Source of the DNA: a virus
DNA length: 37,726 nt
IMG/VR virus record: IMGVR_UViG_3300031673_000219
Span: 1 to 37,726 of that record
Reading direction: 5' to 3' (one strand)
Shown: positions 8,217-17,138 of the stretch, in pieces
How positions within the stretch are numbered: position 1 is the first letter of the stretch
Layout of the letters: every line of letters starts with the position of its first letter
The notes under the pieces: model-generated
The model's database searches: none
What the model was told of the DNA's origin: nothing
The model's input: only the letters and a program-made list of their open reading frames with translations
Position numbers and translations under genes: made by a program

Positions 8217-9626
8217 ATGCTAGGCAACTTTGTTTCTGCCCAAGACTACCGAGACTACAGCGGATACGGAACCGCGAACCCTGACGACGTTGCGGAACTG
8301 CGCAAGGCGCTTGTCGCCGGATCGGACGTCAACGATCCCGGCGTCGCCGCTGGCGTTGGATTTCCTTTGCGAACGGAATCACTTGAAAGTCAGATGAAGA
8401 ATCTGACTTTCGAGATGGACGAGATCAAGCTCTTCAAGAGCATCGCCAAGGTTCCTGCAACGAACACCGTCGAAGAATTTAATCGCTTGATCTCGTACGG
8501 CAAGGGCGGCACGCGGCGCTTCAATCTCGGCTTCGTTGGAGAGGGAGACCTTCCAGAAGAAGAGGACTCGACCTATCAACGCGTGACGATGTTAATAAAA
8601 TATCTCGGCGTAACCGGGCGAGTTACGATGCAGGCGAACACTATCCGATCGAGCGCGGGATCTGTCATTGCGCTTGAGACGATGAACAAGACGATGGAGC
8701 TTCTGAAGAACTGCGAGAACGCGCTGTTCTTCGGTGACAGCACCATGATCCCCGAGCAGTTCGACGGGCTCTTCAAGCTGATCAGCGACGGCGCACCCGC
8801 CAACGTGGTCGACTTGCGCGGCGCATCGCTGAACGAAGATCGCCTGAACGACATGCTGCTCCGTATCCGCGACAACTTCGGCATGGCGACGGACGCGTAC
8901 TTCTCGACCGGCGCGTTCTCGGATCTGAGCAAGCAAGTGTACGACCGGCAGCGCTTCCAGATTGCTCCCGCACCAGGCGTGCTTGGCGCGACCGTCACGG
9001 CGTTTCAAGGCCAACACGGCAAGATCAACTTGCACGATCACGTTTTCATCCAAGAAGGACCAGACGTGCCCGCGACCGGCGTCGGCAAGACCGATCGCCG
9101 CCCCAACGCACCGTCGATCATCGTCGCACCGGCTGCTGGCGCGAACCCTGCCTCGCAGTTCATCGCGGGTGACGCAGGCACGTACATCTATCAGGTGGTC
9201 GCGGGCAACCGCTTCGGTCTGAGCGCGCCGGTCGTATCTGCTGGTGTTGCGTTGGTCGCTGGCGACGGCGTGACATTCACGATTCAGGACAACGGGCAGG
9301 CTCCCACGTTCTACGAAATCTACCGCAGCACCCCAGGCGGCGCGGCTGGTACGGCGCGCATGATGGTTCGCATCGCGCGCACGGGCGCAACGCAGGTTGT
9401 CACCGACCTGAACGCGGATATCCCCGGCACGTCGCAGGGATTCGTGCTGATGCAGAATCAGCGCAGCTTCTCATGGGCGCAGCTTCTGCCCATGACTCGC
9501 ATCCCGCTGGCTGCGATCGACACGTCGATTCGTTGGAGTCAGATCCTCATGGGAGGCGTGAAAATGTATACGCCCGCCAAGAACCTCGTGATCAAAAACA
9601 TCGGTCGCGCGGCTGGTTCGCTGTAA
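8217..9626 (+). CDS. Major capsid protein with Ig/FN3-like insertion, 469 aa
   Basis: A TAGGAG Shine-Dalgarno sits six bases before ATG 8217. Residues 1-290 and 405-469 look like an HK97-fold major capsid protein: a helical N-arm, a spine-helix region with GMATDAYFSTGAFSDLSKQ, and the C-terminal segment 'GGVKMYTPAKN'. Between about residues 295 and 405 is a domain rich in beta-strands and Gly/Pro (YIYQVVAGNRFGLS, YEIYRSTPGG, TDLNADIPG) that resembles a fibronectin type III or Ig-like fold; such insertions decorate capsids of several phages. The product forms the icosahedral shell. It directly follows the protease and scaffold genes and is followed by a terminator-like hairpin, as expected for the most highly expressed structural gene. 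Confidence 0.88.
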   Translation: MLGNFVSAQDYRDYSGYGTANPDDVAELRKALVAGSDVNDPGVAAGVGFPLRTESLESQMKNLTFEMDEIKLFKSIAKVPATNTVEEFNRLISYGKGGTRRFNLGFVGEGDLPEEEDSTYQRVTMLIKYLGVTGRVTMQANTIRSSAGSVIALETMNKTMELLKNCENALFFGDSTMIPEQFDGLFKLISDGAPANVVDLRGASLNEDRLNDMLLRIRDNFGMATDAYFSTGAFSDLSKQVYDRQRFQIAPAPGVLGATVTAFQGQHGKINLHDHVFIQEGPDVPATGVGKTDRRPNAPSIIVAPAAGANPASQFIAGDAGTYIYQVVAGNRFGLSAPVVSAGVALVAGDGVTFTIQDNGQAPTFYEIYRSTPGGAAGTARMMVRIARTGATQVVTDLNADIPGTSQGFVLMQNQRSFSWAQLLPMTRIPLAAIDTSIRWSQILMGGVKMYTPAKNLVIKNIGRAAGSL

Positions 9627-9645
9627 CCACTGCTTGTGGTGTAGA

Positions 9646-9686
9646 GTTGGGGCGACGGGCGGCAAGCTCGCCGCCCCAACTTGTTT
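9646..9686 (+). terminator. Hairpin after the capsid gene, probable (partial) terminator
   Basis: A perfect 9-bp stem, GTTGGGGCG (9646-9654) with CGCCCCAAC (9672-9680), encloses a GC-rich loop and is followed by TTGTTT. A smaller hairpin, ACCAC-TGCTT-GTGGT, lies just before it at 9626-9640. The U-tract is short and broken, so termination is probably incomplete. It would allow much capsid mRNA and less of the downstream connector genes. It lies in the 73-base gap between the capsid gene and the next gene. Confidence 0.6.
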
Positions 9687-9699
9687 GTGAGGTTTGATC

Positions 9700-10080
9700 A
9701 TGCGCGTTCAGAATCGAGTTTACGCGGGTACAGCAATATCCGTACGTACTGCCAGTTACGACGGTGACGCAGACGGCGTGTTCGACATGGCCGATGAACA
9801 CGCGGCGATGGTGCTCACGATGCAGGGGTGGGCGAAGCCGTCCACCAAGTCGGCCAAGCCGATCGTCGCTGCTGCGCCGGTCGCTGTGGAAGCGGAGCCT
9901 GCTGCTGAAGAAGCGGTGGAAGGGCCAGACCTGCAAGCGATCGTCACCAAGGCTGAAATGCTTCGCGTCGCAGCGCAGCACAACGTCGAACTTTCAAGCG
10001 CGCAACGCAGGTTGTCGGTCGATGAACTGCGACCGATCGTGGATGCTGCGATCTACGGCGCAGTCGAGGTGGTGTCGTGA
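9700..10080 (+). CDS. Small head/connector-region protein, 126 aa
   Basis: ATG 9700 has GAGG seven bases upstream. A TTG two codons earlier is less well placed. The N-terminal 45 residues look like a compact beta-rich segment (VYAGTAISVRTASYDGD). A long Ala/Glu-rich linker follows (AAAPVAVEAEPAAEEAVEG, about residues 63-82), then a helical C-terminal segment resembling a small three-helix or HeH-like fold (VTKAEMLRVAAQHNVELS). It may be a capsid-associated or head-completion protein because it lies between the major capsid gene and the connector genes. The family is not recognised. Confidence 0.65.
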   Translation: MRVQNRVYAGTAISVRTASYDGDADGVFDMADEHAAMVLTMQGWAKPSTKSAKPIVAAAPVAVEAEPAAEEAVEGPDLQAIVTKAEMLRVAAQHNVELSSAQRRLSVDELRPIVDAAIYGAVEVVS

Positions 10081-10463
10081 GCGCGCACGCAGACGACCTA
10101 CGGCATTACTACGCAGAGCACATTGGCCCGAGCGTCGTACTGGCTGCTGTCGGGTCTGGTGTGGCTGTGGCGTTGCCCGCGAAGCTGGTGCCGGGCAGGT
10201 ACATGATCACGACGCAGACTATCGCAGGGGCTGCTCTGCTGTGGATCCGGCAAGGCGCTTTCGGCGTGTTGCCAGCGGCGGTTGCTGCTGCGCCGTGCAC
10301 GCCTGTCGACTTGGCAGAGGTGCCGCGTCAGAAGCTGACATTCATGGTGCGGCCTGATGCGACGGGCAATCGCGGCGGGCAAAGCATCGCGACGGATGGC
10401 CTTAGCCTCATCACGAACGCTGGTACTGTGACCGTAGTGATCACACGGATCTCGCATCCGTAA
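10077..10463 (+). CDS. Putative small virion protein, 128 aa
   Basis: Starts at GTG 10077, overlapping the TGA of the previous gene (GTGA), with GAGG upstream. The sequence is mostly beta-strand-like with alternating hydrophobics and ends in 'TVTVVITRISHP', typical of small phage structural proteins. No catalytic residues, signal peptide or clear membrane helix are seen; the stretch near residues 20-40 is hydrophobic but broken by Pro and charged residues. Position between capsid and neck genes suggests a minor head or head-decoration protein. The family is not recognised. Confidence 0.65.
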   Translation: MSAHADDLRHYYAEHIGPSVVLAAVGSGVAVALPAKLVPGRYMITTQTIAGAALLWIRQGAFGVLPAAVAAAPCTPVDLAEVPRQKLTFMVRPDATGNRGGQSIATDGLSLITNAGTVTVVITRISHP

Positions 10464-10476
10464 ACCGGAGGTGCTG

Positions 10477-10977
10477 GTGTCGGCGCACGAATCATATCCG
10501 CCTGACAGCCCCGCCAAGCGGCGGGCTGTCAACGTCGATAGCACCGGGGTTAGTTTGTCCTGGTCTACCGCGTGGAAGGCGTTGACGGCTGTTGTGTCGA
10601 TCGTGATCGCTGCGCTGGTATATGCTACGTCGCTGGCGACCAAAACGGATATGGCCGCGCATGACGAGCACCAACTGTCGCATGCCTCGTATCGCGCCGA
10701 CACGTCGAAGTTGATCACAGCGTCTTCGGCATCCGTTGAACGCAAGGTCGACGCTGTTGGGGCGTCACTCGCTGTATCCGATGCCACGATTAGGGCTGTG
10801 CAGGATGGCTTTCACGATCAACGCGCAGAGGATTTAGCGTACCGCGCAATCGACAAGTTGCCTCGCAATACGACGCAGCGACAGCGCATCGAAAAGTTTC
10901 AATCTGTTAAGAGCGGCGTGAAGCGCAACCTGCAATTGGGGTTGGATCCGCGCAACGGATTGGCGGAAGTGCCGTGA
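10477..10977 (+). CDS. Small membrane-anchored protein, 166 aa
   Basis: GTG 10477 is preferred because CCGGAG lies six bases upstream; GTG 10471 in the same frame abuts that site. The protein has a short polar N-terminus, one clear transmembrane helix (about residues 27-48, TAVVSIVIAALVYATSL), then a long soluble part with Ala/Ser-rich helices that could form a coiled coil and a basic C-terminus. This N-anchored, helical layout recalls inner-membrane spanins (Rz-like) or small virion membrane proteins, but no lysis genes are visible nearby, so the role is unknown. It overlaps the next gene (GTGA). Confidence 0.65.
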   Translation: MSAHESYPPDSPAKRRAVNVDSTGVSLSWSTAWKALTAVVSIVIAALVYATSLATKTDMAAHDEHQLSHASYRADTSKLITASSASVERKVDAVGASLAVSDATIRAVQDGFHDQRAEDLAYRAIDKLPRNTTQRQRIEKFQSVKSGVKRNLQLGLDPRNGLAEVP

Positions 10978-12065
10978 GCAATCAACTGCAAGTGTCGCTT
11001 GCGGAAGGCGCAAACCCGAGCATCAATGCCGAGCGTTTCGGCACGGTGATCAGACTCACGACCACTGACGACAACGTGGCGCAAGTCATTCGTGCCGGAT
11101 ACACGCACTTGATCGTGGAGCGGTCTACAGACGGCGGCATCGCGTACGTCGAAGTCACTTCGCCAAGCGAGCGGGTACGACTTGAGGCGAGCAAGCCGAG
11201 CATGGAGTATTTCGATCGGCGTGGCGATCCGTCGTACTTCTATCGCTTCCGTTACATGGGCGTGATCGGTGGGCAGTGCGAACTTACGCAACCGAGCGTG
11301 GAGATTGAGGGCACGGGGCTAGCGATCCGCGACTTGCTCACTGTCGCGCAACTGAAAGCCCGCTACCTTTTCGGAGTCAACACGCGAGACGATCGTGGGA
11401 ATGAACTTTCGGACGCGACGTTCGCGCACTACATCCTGACCGCAATTCGGTGGCTAGAACACGAACTGGATATACCTATCCTGCCTACCGTGTTTGTCGA
11501 AAACCACGACTACTACCGCGCCGATTTTGGCGCGTACGCGTTTCTGAAACTCGACAACGCGCCGGTACTTAGCGTGGAAGAGTTTCGCGTGCAGTATCCG
11601 TCTGGCCAGAACGTGATCGTGTGGCCTAACGAATGGCTGCGAGTGAACGCAGCAGAGGGGCACATACAAGTTGTGCCCACGGCGGGCACACTGAGCGAGG
11701 TGTTGATCGGTACGGGCGGCGGTTTCTTGCCAGCGTTGTACGGCGGTCTGCCGTATCTGCCGCAGCTTTTCCAAGTGTCGTACACCGCTGGGTTTGCGTT
11801 GGGTAAAGTGCCTCGCAATATCGTGGACGTGATCGGCATGTTCGCATCCTTTGGCCCGTTCAACATTTTCGGTGACTTGATCGCTGGCGCTGGTATCGCA
11901 ACTCTCAGCCTATCGCTTGACGGGCTGTCGCAGTCCATAGGCACGACGTCGAGTGCCACAAACTCAGGTTACGGGGCGCGCGTCTTGCAGTACCTCAAAC
12001 AGATCAAGCTGCAAATTCCGGTGTTGCGTAGGTACTATAAAGGGCAGCGCATGGTGGTGGGGTGA
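10974..12065 (+). CDS. Putative head-tail connector or neck protein, 363 aa
   Basis: GTG start overlaps the previous stop. The N-terminal about 120 residues are strand-rich and repetitive-looking. The middle, from about residue 125 (LLTVAQLKARYLFG), and the helical segment ATFAHYILTAIRWLEHELDI resemble the helical core of head-tail adaptor proteins. The C-terminal pattern (VSYTAGFALGKVPRNIVDVIG..., DGLSQSIGTTSS, then a basic tail) is typical of gp6-like phage connector families. I infer that it forms part of the ring joining portal and tail. Alternatives are a minor tail or head protein. Confidence 0.6.
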   Translation: MSNQLQVSLAEGANPSINAERFGTVIRLTTTDDNVAQVIRAGYTHLIVERSTDGGIAYVEVTSPSERVRLEASKPSMEYFDRRGDPSYFYRFRYMGVIGGQCELTQPSVEIEGTGLAIRDLLTVAQLKARYLFGVNTRDDRGNELSDATFAHYILTAIRWLEHELDIPILPTVFVENHDYYRADFGAYAFLKLDNAPVLSVEEFRVQYPSGQNVIVWPNEWLRVNAAEGHIQVVPTAGTLSEVLIGTGGGFLPALYGGLPYLPQLFQVSYTAGFALGKVPRNIVDVIGMFASFGPFNIFGDLIAGAGIATLSLSLDGLSQSIGTTSSATNSGYGARVLQYLKQIKLQIPVLRRYYKGQRMVVG

Positions 12066-12973
12066 CAGAGCCCGTCAACAAACTTGGTGCCGGATACAGA
12101 CCGCCGCCGCCTAACGTGGCCGCGCGTACTGCTGATCCAAACGTGCCTCGCCAACCGCAGCGTATTACCCGCAATCAGATCGACGGCACCGCTGGTGACG
12201 TTGACCCTCTAGCGGATTACAACGAATCGCTTGGGGCTGGACGCCTGCGTACAAACTTTCGGACAGTCGAGTTTGACCGACTCTTGCTGGCGCACGGTAA
12301 GCGTGTGGTGTGGCGCAAGGCGATGCTCTGCCCGTGTCAGCAAGAGTCAACAGATCAAGCGAACCCAGCGTGCGCGGCATGTGATGGATCCGGTTACTTT
12401 TACACGGACCCTCTGGAGATCCAGGCGCACATGGCCGCGTTCTCAAAATCCACGCGGCTGTACGAGAAATTCGGTTTGTGGACTAGCGGCGAAGTCGCTG
12501 TCACCACGCAGCAGGCATATCGTCTCGCGTGGCGGGACAGCATCGAAATGGTAGACGACCTGATGAACTTCAACGAACTGTTGAAGAAGGGCAATCGTCG
12601 CGGTCGGCGGGCCGCGCTGCCTGCCATGACTGATTCAGCGCGCTACCGGATAGCGAAGCTAACCAAGGCTCTGTACCTTGATCCAACCGGCCAAGTGTTG
12701 CCGTTGGAGGTTGGCTATCACATGACCCTGAACGCACAAGGGCACATTGTGTGGCTTGCTGCTGGCGAACGATTGGTGTGCGACGGGCAGTTGGTATCCG
12801 TCCATTATGACTTTCATCCAGCCTGGGTTGTGACTTCGCACCCGCACGCGCAGCGCTCTGATTTAGTAGCCGCTGACACGGTGGACGCGGTAGGACTACC
12901 GTTGCAGTGTTCGGCGCAGTTGGACTTCCTTGCGCAGACTGAACGTATCTTGCCTGTGACGGGTGCGGTGTAA
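12062..12973 (+). CDS. Neck-region structural protein with four-cysteine zinc-binding motif, 303 aa
   Basis: GTG start overlaps the previous TGA. A compact Cys cluster is visible at C90-P-C92 and C104-A-A-C107 followed by DGSG, resembling a DnaJ-type or zinc-ribbon knuckle (CxC...CxxCxGxG). Downstream segments alternate strands and loops without catalytic motifs. Position between connector-like genes upstream and an HK97 gp10-like gene downstream suggests a head-closure or adaptor protein stabilised by a structural zinc. Function is inferred from context; metal binding is inferred from the Cys spacing. Confidence 0.6.
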   Translation: MTEPVNKLGAGYRPPPPNVAARTADPNVPRQPQRITRNQIDGTAGDVDPLADYNESLGAGRLRTNFRTVEFDRLLLAHGKRVVWRKAMLCPCQQESTDQANPACAACDGSGYFYTDPLEIQAHMAAFSKSTRLYEKFGLWTSGEVAVTTQQAYRLAWRDSIEMVDDLMNFNELLKKGNRRGRRAALPAMTDSARYRIAKLTKALYLDPTGQVLPLEVGYHMTLNAQGHIVWLAAGERLVCDGQLVSVHYDFHPAWVVTSHPHAQRSDLVAADTVDAVGLPLQCSAQLDFLAQTERILPVTGAV

Positions 12974-13758
12974 TGCCACGCGCGACTACATTCATCACGA
13001 AGCCAAACCTTCCGCGTGCGGCGGCAGAGTTGCTTGCTTCGTTACCACCAGCAGGTATCGGCAAGAACATCCTGAAGGGGCTGGCCGCAAGCGCAATGGG
13101 TTACTGGAAGTCGCAAGCGAAAAAGGAATTGCGTTCGACGGCACGCGACTACATCGACAAGCTGTCGATGGAAGAGGGTCTTGGCGTTGTGCGGATCCAT
13201 CTTGACGGCGTGCTGCCAAACCTTATCGAACAGGGTTTCAAGGGCGGCAACATGCGTGGGTGGATGTTGAATGGCCCGAAGGCGAAGCAGGGCAAGAATG
13301 GGAAGTATCTGATCGTTCCGTTTCGCCACGGCACGCCCGGCACGGGTGGTGAAAACGTAGGCAACACAATGCCCACGGATATTTACTCGGCTGCCAAGAA
13401 GCTCGCGCCTACGCTGTCGCGCCCCGCGCGTGCTGCGCGCACTGGCGCAACGACGCGGTGGGGCGAGCGCTTGACCGCGAACAGCCCGCACGCGAATGCG
13501 TCTGCGCGCACAGAGTTGCAAACGCTAAAGAAGCCGTGGCACGCCACAAGCATCTACACGGGGATGATCCGAAAACAGAAGACGTACAAAAAAGCTACGC
13601 AGTCTTCGTATTCGACGTTCCGCGTGATCACTGAGCACACCAAACATCCCGAGCACTGGTTTCATCCGGGGATCAAGCGGCATGACTTTGCAGGCGCGAC
13701 GCGCAAGCACGTCAAGAAGATCGCGGGGTTCATTCTCAAGAGCACGGTGGAGTCCTAG
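12973..13758 (+). CDS. HK97 gp10-like neck or tail-completion protein, 261 aa
   Basis: ATG 12973 directly follows (and overlaps by one base) the previous stop. The protein is basic. It begins with a helical region (KNILKGLAASAMGYWKSQAKKEL) and ends with 'HPEHWFHPGIKRHDF', which resembles the '.HP..rPg' signature of HK97 gp10-like or virion-morphogenesis proteins, followed by a C-terminal helix. Such proteins connect the head-closure ring to the tail tube terminator. The family call is tentative; the location in the neck block supports it. Confidence 0.55.
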   Translation: MPRATTFITKPNLPRAAAELLASLPPAGIGKNILKGLAASAMGYWKSQAKKELRSTARDYIDKLSMEEGLGVVRIHLDGVLPNLIEQGFKGGNMRGWMLNGPKAKQGKNGKYLIVPFRHGTPGTGGENVGNTMPTDIYSAAKKLAPTLSRPARAARTGATTRWGERLTANSPHANASARTELQTLKKPWHATSIYTGMIRKQKTYKKATQSSYSTFRVITEHTKHPEHWFHPGIKRHDFAGATRKHVKKIAGFILKSTVES

Positions 13759-14549
13759 TGACAGCGAACCGCAAGTCACCGGCAAACTTTGGGACCATCG
13801 TAAGCGAGGCGCTGCAACCGCCTGGCTCACCCGATCGCACGTACACGACTGCGCCCGGTCGCTACAGCGTAGTGATGCCGGAACGTGTGTTGATCTCGCT
13901 GCTGCGCACAGAGGTGGACCGTCTCGCCGCGCCAGAAAACGTGCGCCTGCTGCGAGGATTCTTTTCGCACTTTTTCGATCCTATGGTGGGCGAAGCAGAA
14001 CGCGAGAGCTACGTCACGTCGTTTCAGCGTTCACCACCATCCACGAAACTCGGATACGCTAGGTCGAGCAGCGACTTCCCATGCTACGCCGTCGTGCTGG
14101 AGTCGGATAAGCAGAGCGACGATGCGCTTGCGGACTACTTGGGCGAAACGACGCCGCATGAGCCAGACGCTGTTGCGAAGGAATACGTAGGCAGCATGTT
14201 TGAGCAGACGATCGGCATTTACGTGTTCGCGGAACACCCGGACGTGTGCCTGTATATGTATCAACTAGCCAAGGCGATTTTGATTGGTTCGTTGCACACG
14301 CTGACGGAGTACGGGATCCTCGATCCGCGTTACGACGGATCCGATCTGAACCCGCAAGAAACGTATCTGCCTGAGACGATGTTCACGCGGCGTTTGGGTG
14401 TAACGCTGAAGTCGCTCATGTCTGTACCGAATGTCCTGGCTGTGGATCCGGCACGCGTCCGCATCGGCGGTCTTTTCGCAGAAGACATTGCGGTGGGTGG
14501 TGTTCGTGGGGCACTGCGTGGTAGGATCTTCAACGCGGAGGACGAATGA
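13758..14549 (+). CDS. Putative tail terminator or neck protein, 263 aa
   Basis: Starts at GTG 13758, overlapping the previous TAG by one base. It contains alternating strands and helices, including FPCYAVVLESDKQSDD, IGIYVFAEHPDVCLYMYQLAKAIL and a C-terminal strand with AVGGVRGALRGRIF. Length, the central 'I.I.V.A.h' strand pattern and the position just before the tail sheath gene fit a tail-terminator protein of contractile phages (a T4 gp15 analogue in role). No specific motif proves this. Alternatives are another connector or neck component. Confidence 0.5.
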   Translation: MTANRKSPANFGTIVSEALQPPGSPDRTYTTAPGRYSVVMPERVLISLLRTEVDRLAAPENVRLLRGFFSHFFDPMVGEAERESYVTSFQRSPPSTKLGYARSSSDFPCYAVVLESDKQSDDALADYLGETTPHEPDAVAKEYVGSMFEQTIGIYVFAEHPDVCLYMYQLAKAILIGSLHTLTEYGILDPRYDGSDLNPQETYLPETMFTRRLGVTLKSLMSVPNVLAVDPARVRIGGLFAEDIAVGGVRGALRGRIFNAEDE

Positions 14550-14827
14550 TGGCTGACACACGAACACGCAGCACTACGCCAAGCACAGACCGTGCTGTCG
14601 ACGTAGAGGCATTGACGCCCGTCACGGCAGCAGCCGTGGTCGCGGATATGGCAGAGACGCCTGTGCGGCAAGAGTCCCTTGTCACGATCGGGCAATGGGG
14701 GCGTGGGCGTGTTGCTAACCCTATCGTGCGGGCGTTCGTCGCCGGGCACAGTGCAGGGCGTGTCAAAAAGTTGTCCGTGAGTGCGTGGGACGAATTGTAC
14801 CGTGTGTGGTTTGCGTTACCGAGGTAA
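14549..14827 (+). CDS. Hypothetical protein, 92 aa
   Basis: The sequence reads ATGATGG; ATG 14549 has GGAGG seven bases upstream, while ATG 14546 overlaps the previous stop but is only four bases from it. The N-terminal half is polar, Thr/Ala-rich and probably disordered. The C-terminal half has SVSAWDELYRVWFALPR, which looks like an amphipathic helix. It lies immediately before the tail sheath gene and may help tail or neck assembly. I do not recognise it. Confidence 0.6.
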   Translation: MADTRTRSTTPSTDRAVDVEALTPVTAAAVVADMAETPVRQESLVTIGQWGRGRVANPIVRAFVAGHSAGRVKKLSVSAWDELYRVWFALPR

Positions 14828-14830
14828 TCA

Positions 14831-17113
14831 ATGGCTACAGCAATTTTCTTCAATGGGCGTCGACTCAACATCCCGCAAGCGGTCAGTAAGATCGACGCGA
14901 GCGCGCTTGCATCGGTGAGCCCGGCTGCGGCTGGCATCGTGGCCTATCTGGGCACCGCAGAGGGCGGTGCACCGCTGACTGTGGACGAATCGCTGGCAGA
15001 CGCGACACGCCCCGGCGTGGTGTCGAACAGATACCGATCTGGCAACTTGCGCACGGCGGGGCTGTTCGGTTTTGAACCCACGTCGGATCAGGCAATCCCT
15101 GGCGGCGCGCAGACGGAGATACTGGTCAAGGTCAACCCTGCCACGCAGGCGGGCGTGTCGTTGGCTGACGACAACGTGCTGGACGCGCTCGACGTCACCA
15201 GCCGCGACTGGGGGCTGTTCACGAATCAGATCAGCATCGAAGTCGCGGCGGGCAGCAATGTCGGCAAGAAGTACACGGTGGTGTTTGAAGATAATGTCGA
15301 GGTGTTTGACGACGTGGGCGGCGTGTCCGTGATGGATCTCATCTACGCGCCGGGAGCGGCGGGCTACGGCACGGCTCTGGCGTCCGTATCCGCCACGGCG
15401 CTGACTGTCGCAGCTACCAAGGCTGCGACAGGCTTGGTGGCGCAGCGCACGGCAGCGATGCCCGCACCCGGCGTGGTGCAAGTGGCCAGCAGCAACGCAG
15501 GCGACACGACGCAGACGTTGACGGTCTACGGGCTGACGGCGGGCAACGCGTACGTGTCTGAGGTGCTGTCTCTGAACGGCGTAGTTGTAGTCGTTGGCGC
15601 TGTGGTGTTCGCCAAGGTGCTTGCTGCGCGCTTGTCGGCGGTGGCCGTCGGCACGGTGACTGCCAGCGACAATCCGGTCACGGTGTCGCTGTTCGTGCTC
15701 ACGCCCGGCCAGCTTACGCGTGGCTTGCTCGACACCACGAACACGCCCGCATCGGGTGTGGCTACCGTTAGCGTAGACGTAAACTCTGCGACACACTTCG
15801 TCGCGCTTGGCACTAACGCGGCGGGCACTGCGGTGTCGCAAGTGATCGACCTTGCTGCGGCTGCAATCCCTGTTGTGGGCGCAACGCAGTTCGGCGCACT
15901 GACTACACTGTTGCTTGGCGACGTGCCTGGTGCGCGTACGGTGACGGTGGCGATCAACGCTGTCGTCACGCTCCACGCAGAGTTCTCGACAGTGCAGCGT
16001 GCGGTTGACCGTCTGAACGCGCTTGCGGGCTTCACTTCAAACGGCAACGTGAGCAACCCGACCACGTTCCTGATGGTCGATCTGGACTATCACCAGGCGG
16101 CTGCGCGCCCAGCAGTATCCGTACTGTCGGTTGTGGCGGATCTGTACGCGGACCTGATGGCACCTGTGTTGAACAGCGTCAGTCTGTACGTCCAGTTCGC
16201 GCGTGCGACTGGTGGCAAGTTGCCGCCTGCCAACACCGTAGCGCCTGTGTACTTGACGGGCGGTAGCGAGGGCGTGACGACGATCAACGAATGGGCTGCT
16301 GCGCTGGCTCTGCTAGAGAAGCGCCGGTACAACATCATCGTGCCGTTGACCGAAGACCCTGCGGTGCACAACCTCGTGCTCACGCACTTGATCGCAAAAA
16401 ACGGTCGCCTGAAGTCTGAAGCGTTCGGCATCGTGGGCATTGGCACTGCGCTTGGTCGCGGCGAAACTCGCGCGAACATTCAGACTCAGATACAGGCTCT
16501 GAACAGCCGCCACGTTTGCGCTGTGTCGCAAGAGATTCAGAAGTTCTCGCCAGCCGAAGGCGTTGCAACTTGGTATCCGCCGTTCATGCTGGCTGCGATG
16601 GCGGCGGGCATGAAGGCTGGCGCGCAGATTGCGGAGCCTCTGACGCGCAAGACGATCTTGGTGAGCGACATTCGGCAAGACGCTTCATGGACGATCGAAA
16701 ACGACGCCAGCGCGTTGATCGATCGCGGTCTAATGATGCTGGAAAAGGTCGACGGCGTTGGTGTGCGGTGGGTGCGATCCATCACGACACACCTTGCAGA
16801 CGACAACTTGGTGTTCACTGAAATGTCGTCTAACGAATCACTCATCACGTTCGTGTATCGGTTCCGCACGGCGTTGGAACTGAAGATCGGACAGCGCGGC
16901 TTGGGCAAGTCGGCGGGTGCGATCAAGTCGTTGGCGCTTGGTGTGGCAGAGGCGATGGTCGCAGAAGAGATCATCGTTGCCTTCCGGGCGTTGACCGTTG
17001 ACCAGATAGGCGACGTGTTCCCCGTCTCGATCGAGGTTGCCACGGTGAACCCGATCAACTTCATCCCGATCACAGTCCACCTTGCGCCGTTGACCACTTC
17101 ATCGGCAGCGTAA
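14831..17113 (+). CDS. Contractile tail sheath protein, 760 aa
   Basis: ATG 14831 follows the previous stop by three bases. The N-terminus (about 30-130) and the C-terminal third (about 560-760) carry tail sheath features: 'YLTGGSEG...INEWAAALALLEKRRYNIIVPL' near residue 475, a conserved sheath-type core, and a C-terminal domain ending VEVATVNP-like (here SIEVATVNPINFIPITVHL). The middle (about 170-385) is Val/Ala/Thr-rich, strand-like and repetitive, and looks like inserted surface domains exposed on the tail. The protein assembles around the tube and contracts during infection, so the phage has a myovirus tail. The tube gene follows directly. Confidence 0.88.
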   Translation: MATAIFFNGRRLNIPQAVSKIDASALASVSPAAAGIVAYLGTAEGGAPLTVDESLADATRPGVVSNRYRSGNLRTAGLFGFEPTSDQAIPGGAQTEILVKVNPATQAGVSLADDNVLDALDVTSRDWGLFTNQISIEVAAGSNVGKKYTVVFEDNVEVFDDVGGVSVMDLIYAPGAAGYGTALASVSATALTVAATKAATGLVAQRTAAMPAPGVVQVASSNAGDTTQTLTVYGLTAGNAYVSEVLSLNGVVVVVGAVVFAKVLAARLSAVAVGTVTASDNPVTVSLFVLTPGQLTRGLLDTTNTPASGVATVSVDVNSATHFVALGTNAAGTAVSQVIDLAAAAIPVVGATQFGALTTLLLGDVPGARTVTVAINAVVTLHAEFSTVQRAVDRLNALAGFTSNGNVSNPTTFLMVDLDYHQAAARPAVSVLSVVADLYADLMAPVLNSVSLYVQFARATGGKLPPANTVAPVYLTGGSEGVTTINEWAAALALLEKRRYNIIVPLTEDPAVHNLVLTHLIAKNGRLKSEAFGIVGIGTALGRGETRANIQTQIQALNSRHVCAVSQEIQKFSPAEGVATWYPPFMLAAMAAGMKAGAQIAEPLTRKTILVSDIRQDASWTIENDASALIDRGLMMLEKVDGVGVRWVRSITTHLADDNLVFTEMSSNESLITFVYRFRTALELKIGQRGLGKSAGAIKSLALGVAEAMVAEEIIVAFRALTVDQIGDVFPVSIEVATVNPINFIPITVHLAPLTTSSAA

Positions 17114-17138
17114 CCGAAGCGGATATTGGAGAACTGAC

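Noticed and set aside
9646-9686. Hairpin after the capsid gene as an attachment site or origin
   Set aside because: A simple stem followed by a weak T-run at a gene end is better explained as a terminator or mRNA-stabilising hairpin.
14828-15976. Minus-strand open frame of about 382 codons under the sheath gene
   Set aside because: Arg/His-rich shadow of the sheath gene with no domain signal.
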